This document shows, in pieces, positions 35,878 through 42,930 of a stretch of DNA of 64,000 nucleotides; within the stretch, counting starts at the first letter, position 1, and every line of letters begins with the position of its first letter. Position numbers and translations under genes: made by a program. The DNA is from Gemmatimonadota bacterium (GTDB taxonomy: Bacteria; Gemmatimonadota; Gemmatimonadetes; Longimicrobiales; Gaopeijiaceae). A model generated the notes under the pieces. The model made no database searches and was not told the DNA's origin. It saw only the letters and a list, made by a program, of their open reading frames with translations. Where the stretch lies: contig JAJDYN010000029.1 in the NCBI GenBank assembly GCA_022825135.1, positions 1 to 64,000 of the forward strand. Reading direction: 5' to 3'.

Positions 35878-37670
35878 TGCGGTCGGGACGGACGGTGTCC
35901 CGGCGGAGACACGGGTTCCGGCTGAGCGCCGGAGCTGTTGCGCTTCTGCTGTGGGCCGCACCCGCCGCCGACTCGCCGGTGGCGGACGCGGCCATGCGGG
36001 GAGACGCAGAGGCCGTGGAAGCCCTGATCGCCCGGGGCGCCGACGTGAACGTCCCTCAGGGTGACGGCATGACCGCGCTGCACTGGGCCTCGGAGCGGGC
36101 CGACGCCGCCCTGGTGCGCGTCCTGCTGGGCGCCGGGGCCACCGTCGACGCCGTCACCCGCATCGGTGACTACACCCCGCTGCACCTGGCCGCCAAGGCG
36201 GGGAGCGCCGACGCCGTGGAGGCGCTGCTGGAGGCGGGAAGCGACCCCGTCGCGGCGACCGCAACAGGAGCGGTCACAGCCATGCACTTCGCGGCCGGAG
36301 CCGGCAGCGCGGATGCCGTCGCTTCCCTCGCCCGCCACGGCGCGGAAGTCGACGCCCGCGAGTCCGAGCGGGGACAGACGCCGCTCATGTTCGCCGCGGC
36401 CAACGATCGGATAGAGGCGGTGCGGGCGTTGTTGGCGCTGGGAGCCGACGTTGAACTCCGCACCCGGGTCGTGGACATCGTGGACCTCGCGGCCGTCGAC
36501 CGGGAGGCGGGGGAGGCGCGGGACGCAGTGCTGGAGGAGTTCCGCGCACAGGCGGAGGACCCGCGCTCCTGGCGGCCCTCGCCCAAGCAGGTGCAGGCCG
36601 CGGTACGAGCCGGCCACGAGGTACAGGCCTCCCGGTCGCGGGCCGCATCCGAACAGGAAGAGGTGGAGGTAGCCCCGGACGCCTTCCCCGGATACACGGG
36701 CCTGGTGGGCGCCCAGGGCGGGATGACGGCGCTCCTGCACGCGGTGCGCGAGGGGCATGTGGAGACGGTGCAGGTGCTGCTGGACGCAGGCGCGAATATC
36801 AACGGGGCGAGCGGCGGCGACCACACCAGCCCGCTGCTCATGGCCACCATCAACGGTCACTTCGACCTGGCCATGACTCTCCTCGGCCGGGGAGCCGATC
36901 CACGCACGGCGAGCGACGCGGGTGCGACTCCGCTCTACGCCACCATCAACGCCTACTGGGTCCCGAAGTCGCGCTATCCCCAGCAACAAGCCTACCAGCA
37001 ACAGCAGATCACCTACCTGGAGCTGATGGAAGCGCTGCTCGAAGCCGGCGCCGATCCCAACGCGCGCCTGACCCGGCACCTCTGGTACATGTCGTACACC
37101 TTCGATCTGTTGCGGGTGGACACTCAGGGCGCCACCCCCTTCTGGCGGGCCGCCTACGGGACCGACGTGGAAGCCATGAAGCTCCTCGTGGCGTACGGCG
37201 CGGATCCGTCGATCGCGACAATGAAGCCCCCCGAGCGGCGCAGGCGCGGTGCGGACGCCGAGGATCCGTCCGGACTGCCGCCGGTTCCGGTGGGAGGCCC
37301 CGGGGTGTACCCGATTCACGCCGCCTCGGGCGTGGGCTACGGGGAGGGCTACGCCGGCAACTCGCACAGGCACGCCCCGAACGGCTGGCTGCCCTCCGTC
37401 AGATACCTGGTCGAGGAGCTGGGGGTCGACGTGAACGCGCGCGACCACAACGGCTACAACGCCCTCCATCACGCCGCTGCGAGAGGGGACGTGGAGTTGA
37501 TCCGCTACCTCGCGGACAGGGGAGGCGACGTGATGGCGGTCAGCCGCCGGGGTCAGACGACCGCGGACATGGCGAACGGCCCGGTGCAGCGCATCCAGCC
37601 CTTCCCCGAGGCGCTGGCCCTGCTGGAAAGCCTGGGCGCGCACAACAACGACAACTGCCTGTCCTGCTGA
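35877..37670 (+). CDS. Cassette 3: secreted ankyrin-repeat protein with C-terminal CxSC
   Basis: The 597-residue product starts at ATG 35877, sharing a base with the DUF1552 stop. A basic N-terminus (RRRHGFRLSAGAVALLLW) forms the signal, and mature DSPVADAAMRGD follows. Repeats include GMTALHWASERADAALVRVL and TPLHLAAKAGSADAVEALL. The linker EQEEVEVAPDAFPG replaces the acidic linkers of the other copies. The conserved C-terminal part has YPIHAASGVGYGEGYAG, NSHRHAPNGW, two repeats and the exact end NNDNCLSC, so Asn-to-Asp is the only change in the Asn run. It ends the six-gene tandem unit; convergent genes begin 66 bases later. Confidence 0.92.
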   Translation: MRSGRTVSRRRHGFRLSAGAVALLLWAAPAADSPVADAAMRGDAEAVEALIARGADVNVPQGDGMTALHWASERADAALVRVLLGAGATVDAVTRIGDYTPLHLAAKAGSADAVEALLEAGSDPVAATATGAVTAMHFAAGAGSADAVASLARHGAEVDARESERGQTPLMFAAANDRIEAVRALLALGADVELRTRVVDIVDLAAVDREAGEARDAVLEEFRAQAEDPRSWRPSPKQVQAAVRAGHEVQASRSRAASEQEEVEVAPDAFPGYTGLVGAQGGMTALLHAVREGHVETVQVLLDAGANINGASGGDHTSPLLMATINGHFDLAMTLLGRGADPRTASDAGATPLYATINAYWVPKSRYPQQQAYQQQQITYLELMEALLEAGADPNARLTRHLWYMSYTFDLLRVDTQGATPFWRAAYGTDVEAMKLLVAYGADPSIATMKPPERRRRGADAEDPSGLPPVPVGGPGVYPIHAASGVGYGEGYAGNSHRHAPNGWLPSVRYLVEELGVDVNARDHNGYNALHHAAARGDVELIRYLADRGGDVMAVSRRGQTTADMANGPVQRIQPFPEALALLESLGAHNNDNCLSC

Positions 37671-37736
37671 GGGCGGCGAAGCCCCCGTCGACGGCCTGCG
37701 AAGTCCAGCCCGGCAGCGATCCGGACCCGGTCCCGG

Positions 37737-39161
37737 CTACCTCCCGGGCACCAGCAGGCGAATGACGCCGTCCCGCTTGTTCAGCAGCAGCACCTGATCG
37801 TCGGGTCCCGAACCGAAGCGCAGGTCTGCCCGGGTCGCGGCTTCGCGGCCCTGTGAGGCGTTGGTCTCCCGGATGACCTGAAGCAGCGTCTTCGCCTGGC
37901 CGCCGTCGTTGAGCAGGATTCTCCGGATCGGGTCCTGGCCCCCGTCCGGAAGCTCGTCGGCGCTGACGTAGAAGATCTCTCCGCTCGGGTTGTCGCCGAA
38001 CAGGACAAGATCAGCGAGTTGGGGGATCGCCTCGGACCGATACACGTGGACGCCGGTTGCGGCCGATTGCCGCTGGAGCAGCGGATCCAGTTGGCCGTAC
38101 TCCGCGACCGGGTACCGGAACGCCGGGTCGCCGCGCGGATTCTCGAGGCGGACTTCGGATCGGCTGACGAACCTGAAACTGCCCTCCCAGACGTTCCAGC
38201 CCAGGTTGTCGTCCGCCTCCACCAGGCTCAGTTCCTCCACGATGTTCTGGCCGATGTCGGCCATGAACATGCTGCCGGTCTCGGGATCCCACGCGAAGCG
38301 CTGGGGATTGCGCGCGCCGTACGCGTAGATCTCGCCGAGGGTGTCGTCGGATCCGTCGCCGGCGAAGGGGTTGTCGCCGGGGATGCCATATTGGCCGTTC
38401 GCGCTGTTCGACCCCAGGGGATCGATCCTGAGAATCTTCCCGAACGCCGAACTCAGGTCCTGCGAGAGGTTCAGCGGGTCGCCGCCGCTTCCCCCGTCCG
38501 CCGACCCGATGTACAGCATCCCGAAGTCAGGGTCACCGGGTGACGCGGTCGGGTTGAAGGCGAGCTGGCCGCCGTTGTGGTTGCCGAAGGGCTGCTGCTG
38601 CCGGAGGAGTTCGCGGGGCGCGCCGCCGTCGTAGGTCATCGCGCCGGGATCGCGCGCGATCCACTCGTGCAGCACCGTGTCGTGGGCGTCGTCGCCGCCC
38701 GCGGGCTTGAAGTCGGGCGGTGGATCCGTATTGTCGGTGTCGGTCCAAGTGTAGAACCGGCCGAATCCCGGGCTTCCCGGCACTCCGAACCGAGGATGGA
38801 ACGCGAAGCTCTGGAACCCTCGTTCGCTGCCCGTCGAGCGGACACCAATCCCCCACCGGGGATCGTTGATGTCCAGGTATTCCCTCACCGTCCGGCCGCT
38901 GTAGCCGACGGTGTAGAGCGGGCCGCGCATGTCGTTCACGAACATGCGGCCGGTGCCCGGTTCATCGACGAGGAGCATCATCCTTGCGGGCGCCCCGGCG
39001 ACATCGGGCAGCCGCGCGAACTCCACGAAGTCCACGACGATGACCCCGTCGGATGCTTCGATCGGGCGCGGGAACGGGTCGTTGGTGCCCTGGGCTGCCG
39101 CCGGCGCGGCCGCGAGCGCCGCCGCGACTACTGTCCAGAGCCCACTCATCCCCTTGAACAT
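37737..39161 (-). CDS. Secreted glucose/sorbosone dehydrogenase-like beta-propeller protein
   Basis: The 474-residue product starts at ATG 39161 beside GGAGG (spacing only 2 bases; ATG 39149 is an alternative). Signal peptide (LWTVVAAALAAAPAAAQ) precedes a PQQ-dependent sugar-dehydrogenase-like propeller of the GSDH family (PF07995). Typical blocks are RGFQSFAFHPRF, GNHNGGQLAFNP, GKILRIDPLGSN, ARNPQRFAWDPETG and DIGQNIVEELS. The histidine in NHNGG lies where soluble glucose dehydrogenases carry a catalytic His, so PQQ-linked oxidation of an aldose or alcohol in the periplasm is plausible. Many members lack demonstrated activity. Upstream frame continuation to 39545 is out of phase with a separate gene and is not part of it. 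Confidence 0.86.
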   Translation of the reverse strand: MFKGMSGLWTVVAAALAAAPAAAQGTNDPFPRPIEASDGVIVVDFVEFARLPDVAGAPARMMLLVDEPGTGRMFVNDMRGPLYTVGYSGRTVREYLDINDPRWGIGVRSTGSERGFQSFAFHPRFGVPGSPGFGRFYTWTDTDNTDPPPDFKPAGGDDAHDTVLHEWIARDPGAMTYDGGAPRELLRQQQPFGNHNGGQLAFNPTASPGDPDFGMLYIGSADGGSGGDPLNLSQDLSSAFGKILRIDPLGSNSANGQYGIPGDNPFAGDGSDDTLGEIYAYGARNPQRFAWDPETGSMFMADIGQNIVEELSLVEADDNLGWNVWEGSFRFVSRSEVRLENPRGDPAFRYPVAEYGQLDPLLQRQSAATGVHVYRSEAIPQLADLVLFGDNPSGEIFYVSADELPDGGQDPIRRILLNDGGQAKTLLQVIRETNASQGREAATRADLRFGSGPDDQVLLLNKRDGVIRLLVPGR

Positions 39162-39210
39162 TCCTCCGGGAGACCCGGCGATTCCCTTGTGATCGGACCC
39201 CTCCCGCCGA

Positions 39211-39591
39211 TCAGGCCCCGCCCATCTCCTCCAACAGCCGCTCGAACTCTTCGCGGCGCTCCTGGTCCAGGCTGACCTCGAGGGTGAAGAGCTGGTACTC
39301 CTCCTGCGACATCCCGTGGGTCTCGTAGATCTCGGTGAGCCTCTGGTCCATCTCGGAGCGCAGTTCGTCCTTGCCGGGATCGTCGTGGACCACGGCGATG
39401 GCCTGGTTGAACTCCTCGCGCGCCTCAACCACCTCGATGTGAACCTGAACGAAGAGCATGAACCGCTCGTCGCTCGCGCCGGCCGCCGGTGCCTCCTCCT
39501 GCTGGCCGTGGAGGGCCGTGGGTCCGATGGTGAACAGAGAGGCAAGCGCCAGCAGACCGCCCGGAACCGTGAGTCTCGGGGCCTTTCTCAT
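39211..39591 (-). CDS. Small exported helical protein (DUF4168-like)
   Basis: The 126-residue product starts at ATG 39591, with AGGAAGGAGAG about 10 bases upstream. A signal peptide (LLALASLFTIGPTALHGQ) is followed by an entirely helical, acidic domain (EVVEAREEFNQAIAVVHDDP, SMDQ-like EMDQRLTEIYETHGMS). The pattern of a short helical domain with conserved YxxxxGMSxEEY resembles DUF4168 proteins of unknown role. It is followed 49 bases later by the GSDH-like gene on the same strand, so the two may be co-transcribed. Confidence 0.66.
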   Translation of the reverse strand: MRKAPRLTVPGGLLALASLFTIGPTALHGQQEEAPAAGASDERFMLFVQVHIEVVEAREEFNQAIAVVHDDPGKDELRSEMDQRLTEIYETHGMSQEEYQLFTLEVSLDQERREEFERLLEEMGGA

Positions 39592-39828
39592 CGCAGATAC
39601 TCTCCTTCCTGCTACGCCTTGTCCAGGCACGGATACATGTCGACCGGGGTACGACGGGCCAAGGCTCAGGACGCCCTGCCGACGCTACCGACGTTCTATA
39701 TTATCTCCTCCGGACTCGTCCGCAAACAAGCCCCGGTTGCGTGGACTGCGGCGGATGATGATCTTGGGCCGGACCGTTCCTTGCAGGGAGGGCGGTATTG
39801 GCGATGGCGCCGGCATGGGAGTGAGGCG

Positions 39829-40080
39829 ATGCCCGTCTACGAATACGTCTGCAACGATTGCGCTAAGGAGTTCGAGGTGTTGCTGCTGAGGCAGGAGACC
39901 GCATCCTGCCCCTCATGCGGGAGTGAGGATCTGAAGCGCCTCCTTTCGGTACCCAGGGTCAAGTCCTCGTCGACCCATGAGTTGGCGATGCGCGCGGCGA
40001 AGAAGCGTGATCAGGCCCAGGCCTGGGAGCGCGTGAACGAACAGCGCAAATACGAGGAGAGTCACGACCGGCACGGCTGA
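39829..40080 (+). CDS. FmdB-family zinc-ribbon regulatory protein
   Basis: The 83-residue product starts at ATG 39829 after GTGAGG. A zinc ribbon is formed by CNDC (Cys8, Cys11) and CPSC (Cys27, Cys30) and begins with MPVYEYVCNDC, the exact opening of FmdB-type putative regulators. A basic helical C-terminus (LAMRAAKKRDQAQAW) follows. FmdB was named for control of formamidase/formate genes, but most members have no proven target. The gene is 66 bases ahead of a cytochrome c gene. An A/T-rich patch TATATTAT at 39697-39704 could be part of its promoter, though I see no matching -35. Confidence 0.88.
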   Translation: MPVYEYVCNDCAKEFEVLLLRQETASCPSCGSEDLKRLLSVPRVKSSSTHELAMRAAKKRDQAQAWERVNEQRKYEESHDRHG

Positions 40081-40146
40081 ACCTGCCCGGTCCGGGGCTC
40101 GGCCGAGGGCCCCATGCACGTTACCGTGAACCGAAGAGGAGTAGAG

Positions 40147-40548
40147 ATGAGCGCGAATGGAAAATGGGGCCTGATGGCCTTGGGCATCCTGGTGATGGCG
40201 GCTGCGGTCCCGGCCACCGAGTCCGGCACCCCGCAGGCTCTGCCGGACGGAGTGACCGCGGAGATGGTGGAGGAGGGCAGGGCGCTTTTCGCGAGCGACG
40301 CCCTGTGCTTCACCTGCCACGCTACCGGGGAGGGAGTCCCGAACCTGGGACCCAACCTGACCGACGACACCTGGCTCAACATCGAGGATCCCACTTCCTA
40401 CGATCAGTTCGTGGAGCTGATCAATACGGGGGTTCCCATGCCCAAGGAGCACATGATCCCGATGGTGCCGCGGGCGGGCAGCCCCATCAACGACGAGCAG
40501 GTCCGCGCCGTCGCCGCATTCGTCTGGACGCTCGCGAACGGCAGCTAG
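40147..40548 (+). CDS. Small exported monohaem cytochrome c
   Basis: The 133-residue product starts at ATG 40147, with GAGGAGTAGAG just upstream; an earlier ATG at 40114 lacks a site. Signal sequence (GLMALGILVMAAAVPAT) leads to a class-I-like cytochrome c domain. The haem motif CFTCH is at 54-58, followed by GEGVPNLGPNLTDDTW and a probable axial-Met region (PMPKEHMIPMVP). The layout GRALF..CFTCH..GPNLTD..INTG matches short electron-shuttle cytochromes of terminal-oxidase or dehydrogenase chains. A strong terminator follows. Confidence 0.9.
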   Translation: MSANGKWGLMALGILVMAAAVPATESGTPQALPDGVTAEMVEEGRALFASDALCFTCHATGEGVPNLGPNLTDDTWLNIEDPTSYDQFVELINTGVPMPKEHMIPMVPRAGSPINDEQVRAVAAFVWTLANGS

Positions 40549-40603
40549 CCGGGTCTCGAGCCTGAGGGCGAATCAGCCGCAGGAAAAAAAACGGCAGGAA
40601 AGG

Positions 40604-40642
40604 AACCGCCGCCCCTTCGCTTGGACGGGGGCGGCGGTTTTG
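40604..40642. terminator. Intrinsic terminator, bidirectional
   Basis: AACCGCCGCCCC at 40604-40615 pairs exactly with GGGGCGGCGGTT at 40628-40639, followed by TT. The upstream poly-A run at 40584-40591 would serve termination on the minus strand. It closes both the cytochrome c gene and the convergent EF-hand gene. Confidence 0.85.
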
Positions 40643-40686
40643 TTCTGGCGTGTGGCCAGCCGGCACCAGGCGGTGGTCGGTCGGGG

Positions 40687-41340
40687 TCAGCCCCCCATGC
40701 CCTCGCCGCGCTTCATGAAGCCCATGTGGGCGCTGGCCTGCTCAAGGCCGCCCTCGCCTTCCTGCCAGCCCACGCGCCCGTCGCCGTTGGCGTCGAGCCC
40801 GGAGACGAGCTGCCCGGCCACTTCCGCCATTTCCTCGACCAGAGGCGCGGCGGCGTCAGCGGACTCGGCTTCCTGGATCTGGGCAGCGAGCTCGAGGATG
40901 CGGTCCGCCCTCGCGACCGTGTTGTTCGCCGAGGTGGAGACATGGTTGGAGTGCGTCCGGATGTTGTCCGTGGCGCCCTCGGAGTCGGCAGCCATGGAGA
41001 TGTGGCGGGCGGCTCCCGTTGCCGCCTGCTTTACGCCGTAGCCGGCGCCCGGGCCGTTCTCCACCACGCTGGGATCCACCGCGTGCTGCACGTGGCCGGT
41101 ATGCCGCTTCATGGCGTCGAGGCTGGTGAGATCACGTGCCGCCAGGCCCGCGTGCATGGCCGCAACCTCGGCCTCGGCCATCGCGGTGGGAAGCAGTCCC
41201 ATCCCGTCGGGCGTGCCGCGGAACCCGTCCGCGACGTGTCCCATGTGAGCGTGTGCGGGGCTGTCCTGGGCGGCCGCGTCCGTGGCAAAGCCAACGAGAG
41301 CGAGCGCCATCAGGGCGATGGTGAATGGATGTGCGCGCAT
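40687..41340 (-). CDS. Exported EF-hand protein of unknown function
   Basis: The 217-residue product starts at ATG 41340 with GGAGG six bases upstream. A longer frame to 41553 has no signal at its front. Signal peptide (FTIALMALALVGFATDAAAQ) is followed by a His- and Met-rich segment (HAHMGHVADGF, MKRHTGHVQHAVDP) and helical sequence. At the end is a full 12-residue EF-hand loop, DANGDGRVGWQE, that should bind calcium. The His/Met-rich front could bind copper or another soft metal, which is inference. The leader at 41374-41417 holds operator-like repeats and a hairpin. Confidence 0.78.
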   Translation of the reverse strand: MRAHPFTIALMALALVGFATDAAAQDSPAHAHMGHVADGFRGTPDGMGLLPTAMAEAEVAAMHAGLAARDLTSLDAMKRHTGHVQHAVDPSVVENGPGAGYGVKQAATGAARHISMAADSEGATDNIRTHSNHVSTSANNTVARADRILELAAQIQEAESADAAAPLVEEMAEVAGQLVSGLDANGDGRVGWQEGEGGLEQASAHMGFMKRGEGMGG

Positions 41341-41373
41341 GGAGTACCTCCGTGAAGAATGAAGGGGATGAAT

Positions 41374-41417
41374 CTTCCTGAGAACCTGTGGAGACTTCCT
41401 GAAAACCGGCGGTTTTC
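41374..41417. promoter_or_regulatory. Operator-like direct repeat and hairpin upstream of the EF-hand gene
   Basis: CTTCCTGAGAACC at 41374-41386 recurs as CTTCCTGAAAACC at 41395-41407, a 21-base period equal to two helical turns and typical of dimer- or tandem-bound regulators. The second copy runs into a perfect inverted repeat, GAAAACC-GGC-GGTTTTC, at 41401-41417. It is placed 34-77 bases before the minus-strand start at 41340, a fitting place for an activator or response-regulator site. The regulator is unknown. Confidence 0.5.
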
Positions 41418-41554
41418 CCCGACGATTCCGTCGCCGGAGACACCTGCAGGGAAATTGCATGTCCGGGCGGTGACAGGCAAGCAACGGGGTGATGACATCA
41501 GGCAAGAGGGCTGTCGAGGTGCCCGGGAACCTTCGCGATCCCGACATCGACAAC

Positions 41555-41614
41555 GTGGTGAAAATGGTGTCTCGGAGGTGGTGAAAGTGTCACTGGCGGA
41601 CCGGTGAAAACTGC
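41555..41614. repeat. Three-fold short repeat, IS-terminus-like
   Basis: GTGGTGAAAATGGTGTC (41555-41571), GTGGTGAAAGTGTCAC (41578-41593) and CCGGTGAAAACTGC (41601-41614) share the core GGTGAAA at 23-24-base intervals. Multiple GGTGAAA-type repeats are known from IS21-like element ends. The last two overlap the 3-prime end of the minus-strand c-haem gene, whose final residues MQFSPVRQ are encoded within them, so that end may have been replaced by an inserted element end. No transposase is present here. Confidence 0.45.
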
Positions 41615-42930
41615 ATCAGGGCGTCGGCGAGGATCTCTGGCTTGGTGTCGCGCAGGATGGAGAGGACGGCCTCGCGGTCGTCGGCGGACAGATGTGCGAA
41701 GTCACTTCCGCCCTCTTCGCCCCGGAGGATGCTCAGGATGCGTGCGTTGACGTAGTCGCGGGCCTGAGCCGGGAGGGCATCGTACTCCGGCGAGTGGATC
41801 AGGTAGCTCAGCGGGTGGCGGAAGAGCCGCGTCTGGAGGTCCAGGTCGCGGAGGGCGCGGCCCTGAGCGTCCTTGCGGCCGCCGGCCGTGAAGTCGGCGG
41901 TGAAGGTCGAGGTGCCCTCGATGGGTTCCTCGAAGCGGGGGGTGCCCACGAAGAACAGCGCGCGCACGAGTAACTCGCCGAGGCCCTCGACCAGCCGGGC
42001 GGTGCGCGGCGACATCTCGCCGGGGGGCAGGCCGCCTTCCTGCTCATCGATGTGAAGGCGCGTGTGAACACGGTATCCCAGCAGCGTGATGAGGTTCTGC
42101 ACGGTAGTCTGGTGCTCGGCGACCAGCAGGGCCACGATGTCGCTGTGGGCGCCGAGGTAGGGGGTGAGGTCGATGAGCTCGCTGAGGTCGGTGAGATTGC
42201 CGCCCGCGGTCAGGGAGTCCCCCCTGCGGCCGAGGGCGACGTTCCCCATGTGGAGCTGGTCGCCGTGCGTGCCTGTGACGTACCAGCCACCCCAGCGGTC
42301 CCGGATGGGGGTGGTGTCGGTGGTGACCTGCCACAGCTCGTGGGAGGCCAGCTGGCCGTTCTCGTCGGTCGGCCCGGATCCCATGATGTGGCGGGGCACC
42401 CCGCCTCCGGTGAGCGAGTAGGAGTCGTGGCACTGGAGGCAGAGGCCGGTCTGGCGGCGGATGCGGGGCCCCTCCTCCCCGTCCGGCTCAAGGTTGTAGA
42501 AGACCGGTCCCAGCTCGGGGTCCTGGGCGGAGATTTCGAGGCCGTCCGCTCCCGGCGTCCACGCGACGTAGACGCGGTCGTTGAAGTAGATGGCGCGCGG
42601 GGTTTCGGGCCATATGAGGCGGGCCAGCAGGCTGGTCTTGGAGAAGACCAGCATCTGGGAGGAGACGGGGATCCCGAGCTCGCGCAGGACGGCAGCCAGG
42701 TAGGCGCTCGAGCCTTCGCGGGCGAGGGTGGCCTCCCCGCTCTCCAGGCGGCGGGCGAGGTCGGCCACCGGGTCGCTGGTCTCGCCGGTGGCGTAGGGGA
42801 TGGTCGGGTATTCGGTGTCGTAGGGGAGTTGCGGGGCGGGGGCGGTCGGCGCGGCGGCGGCGGCGCTGTCCGCAGGGGTCAGGGCTGCGAGCAGGGCCGC
42901 AGCAACCGCCAGGAGACGGACGGACCTCAT
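41590..42930 (-). CDS. Exported c-haem protein of unknown function
   Basis: The 446-residue product starts at ATG 42930, overlapping the stop of the amidohydrolase gene by ATGA, so translation is coupled. Signal peptide (MRSVRLLAVAAALLAALTPA, cut near SAAAA) precedes one c-haem motif CLQCH, in the segment GLCLQCHDSYSLTGGGVPRH. The context TTDTTPIRDRWGGWYVTGTHG is also seen in large exported cytochrome-like proteins of uncertain family. The C-terminal third is helical. Its last eight residues fall in an IS-end-like repeat. It ends an apparent operon with SusC, SusD and an amidohydrolase, so it may accept electrons or bind a product there, but this is inference. Confidence 0.78.
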   Translation of the reverse strand: MRSVRLLAVAAALLAALTPADSAAAAAPTAPAPQLPYDTEYPTIPYATGETSDPVADLARRLESGEATLAREGSSAYLAAVLRELGIPVSSQMLVFSKTSLLARLIWPETPRAIYFNDRVYVAWTPGADGLEISAQDPELGPVFYNLEPDGEEGPRIRRQTGLCLQCHDSYSLTGGGVPRHIMGSGPTDENGQLASHELWQVTTDTTPIRDRWGGWYVTGTHGDQLHMGNVALGRRGDSLTAGGNLTDLSELIDLTPYLGAHSDIVALLVAEHQTTVQNLITLLGYRVHTRLHIDEQEGGLPPGEMSPRTARLVEGLGELLVRALFFVGTPRFEEPIEGTSTFTADFTAGGRKDAQGRALRDLDLQTRLFRHPLSYLIHSPEYDALPAQARDYVNARILSILRGEEGGSDFAHLSADDREAVLSILRDTKPEILADALMQFSPVRQ

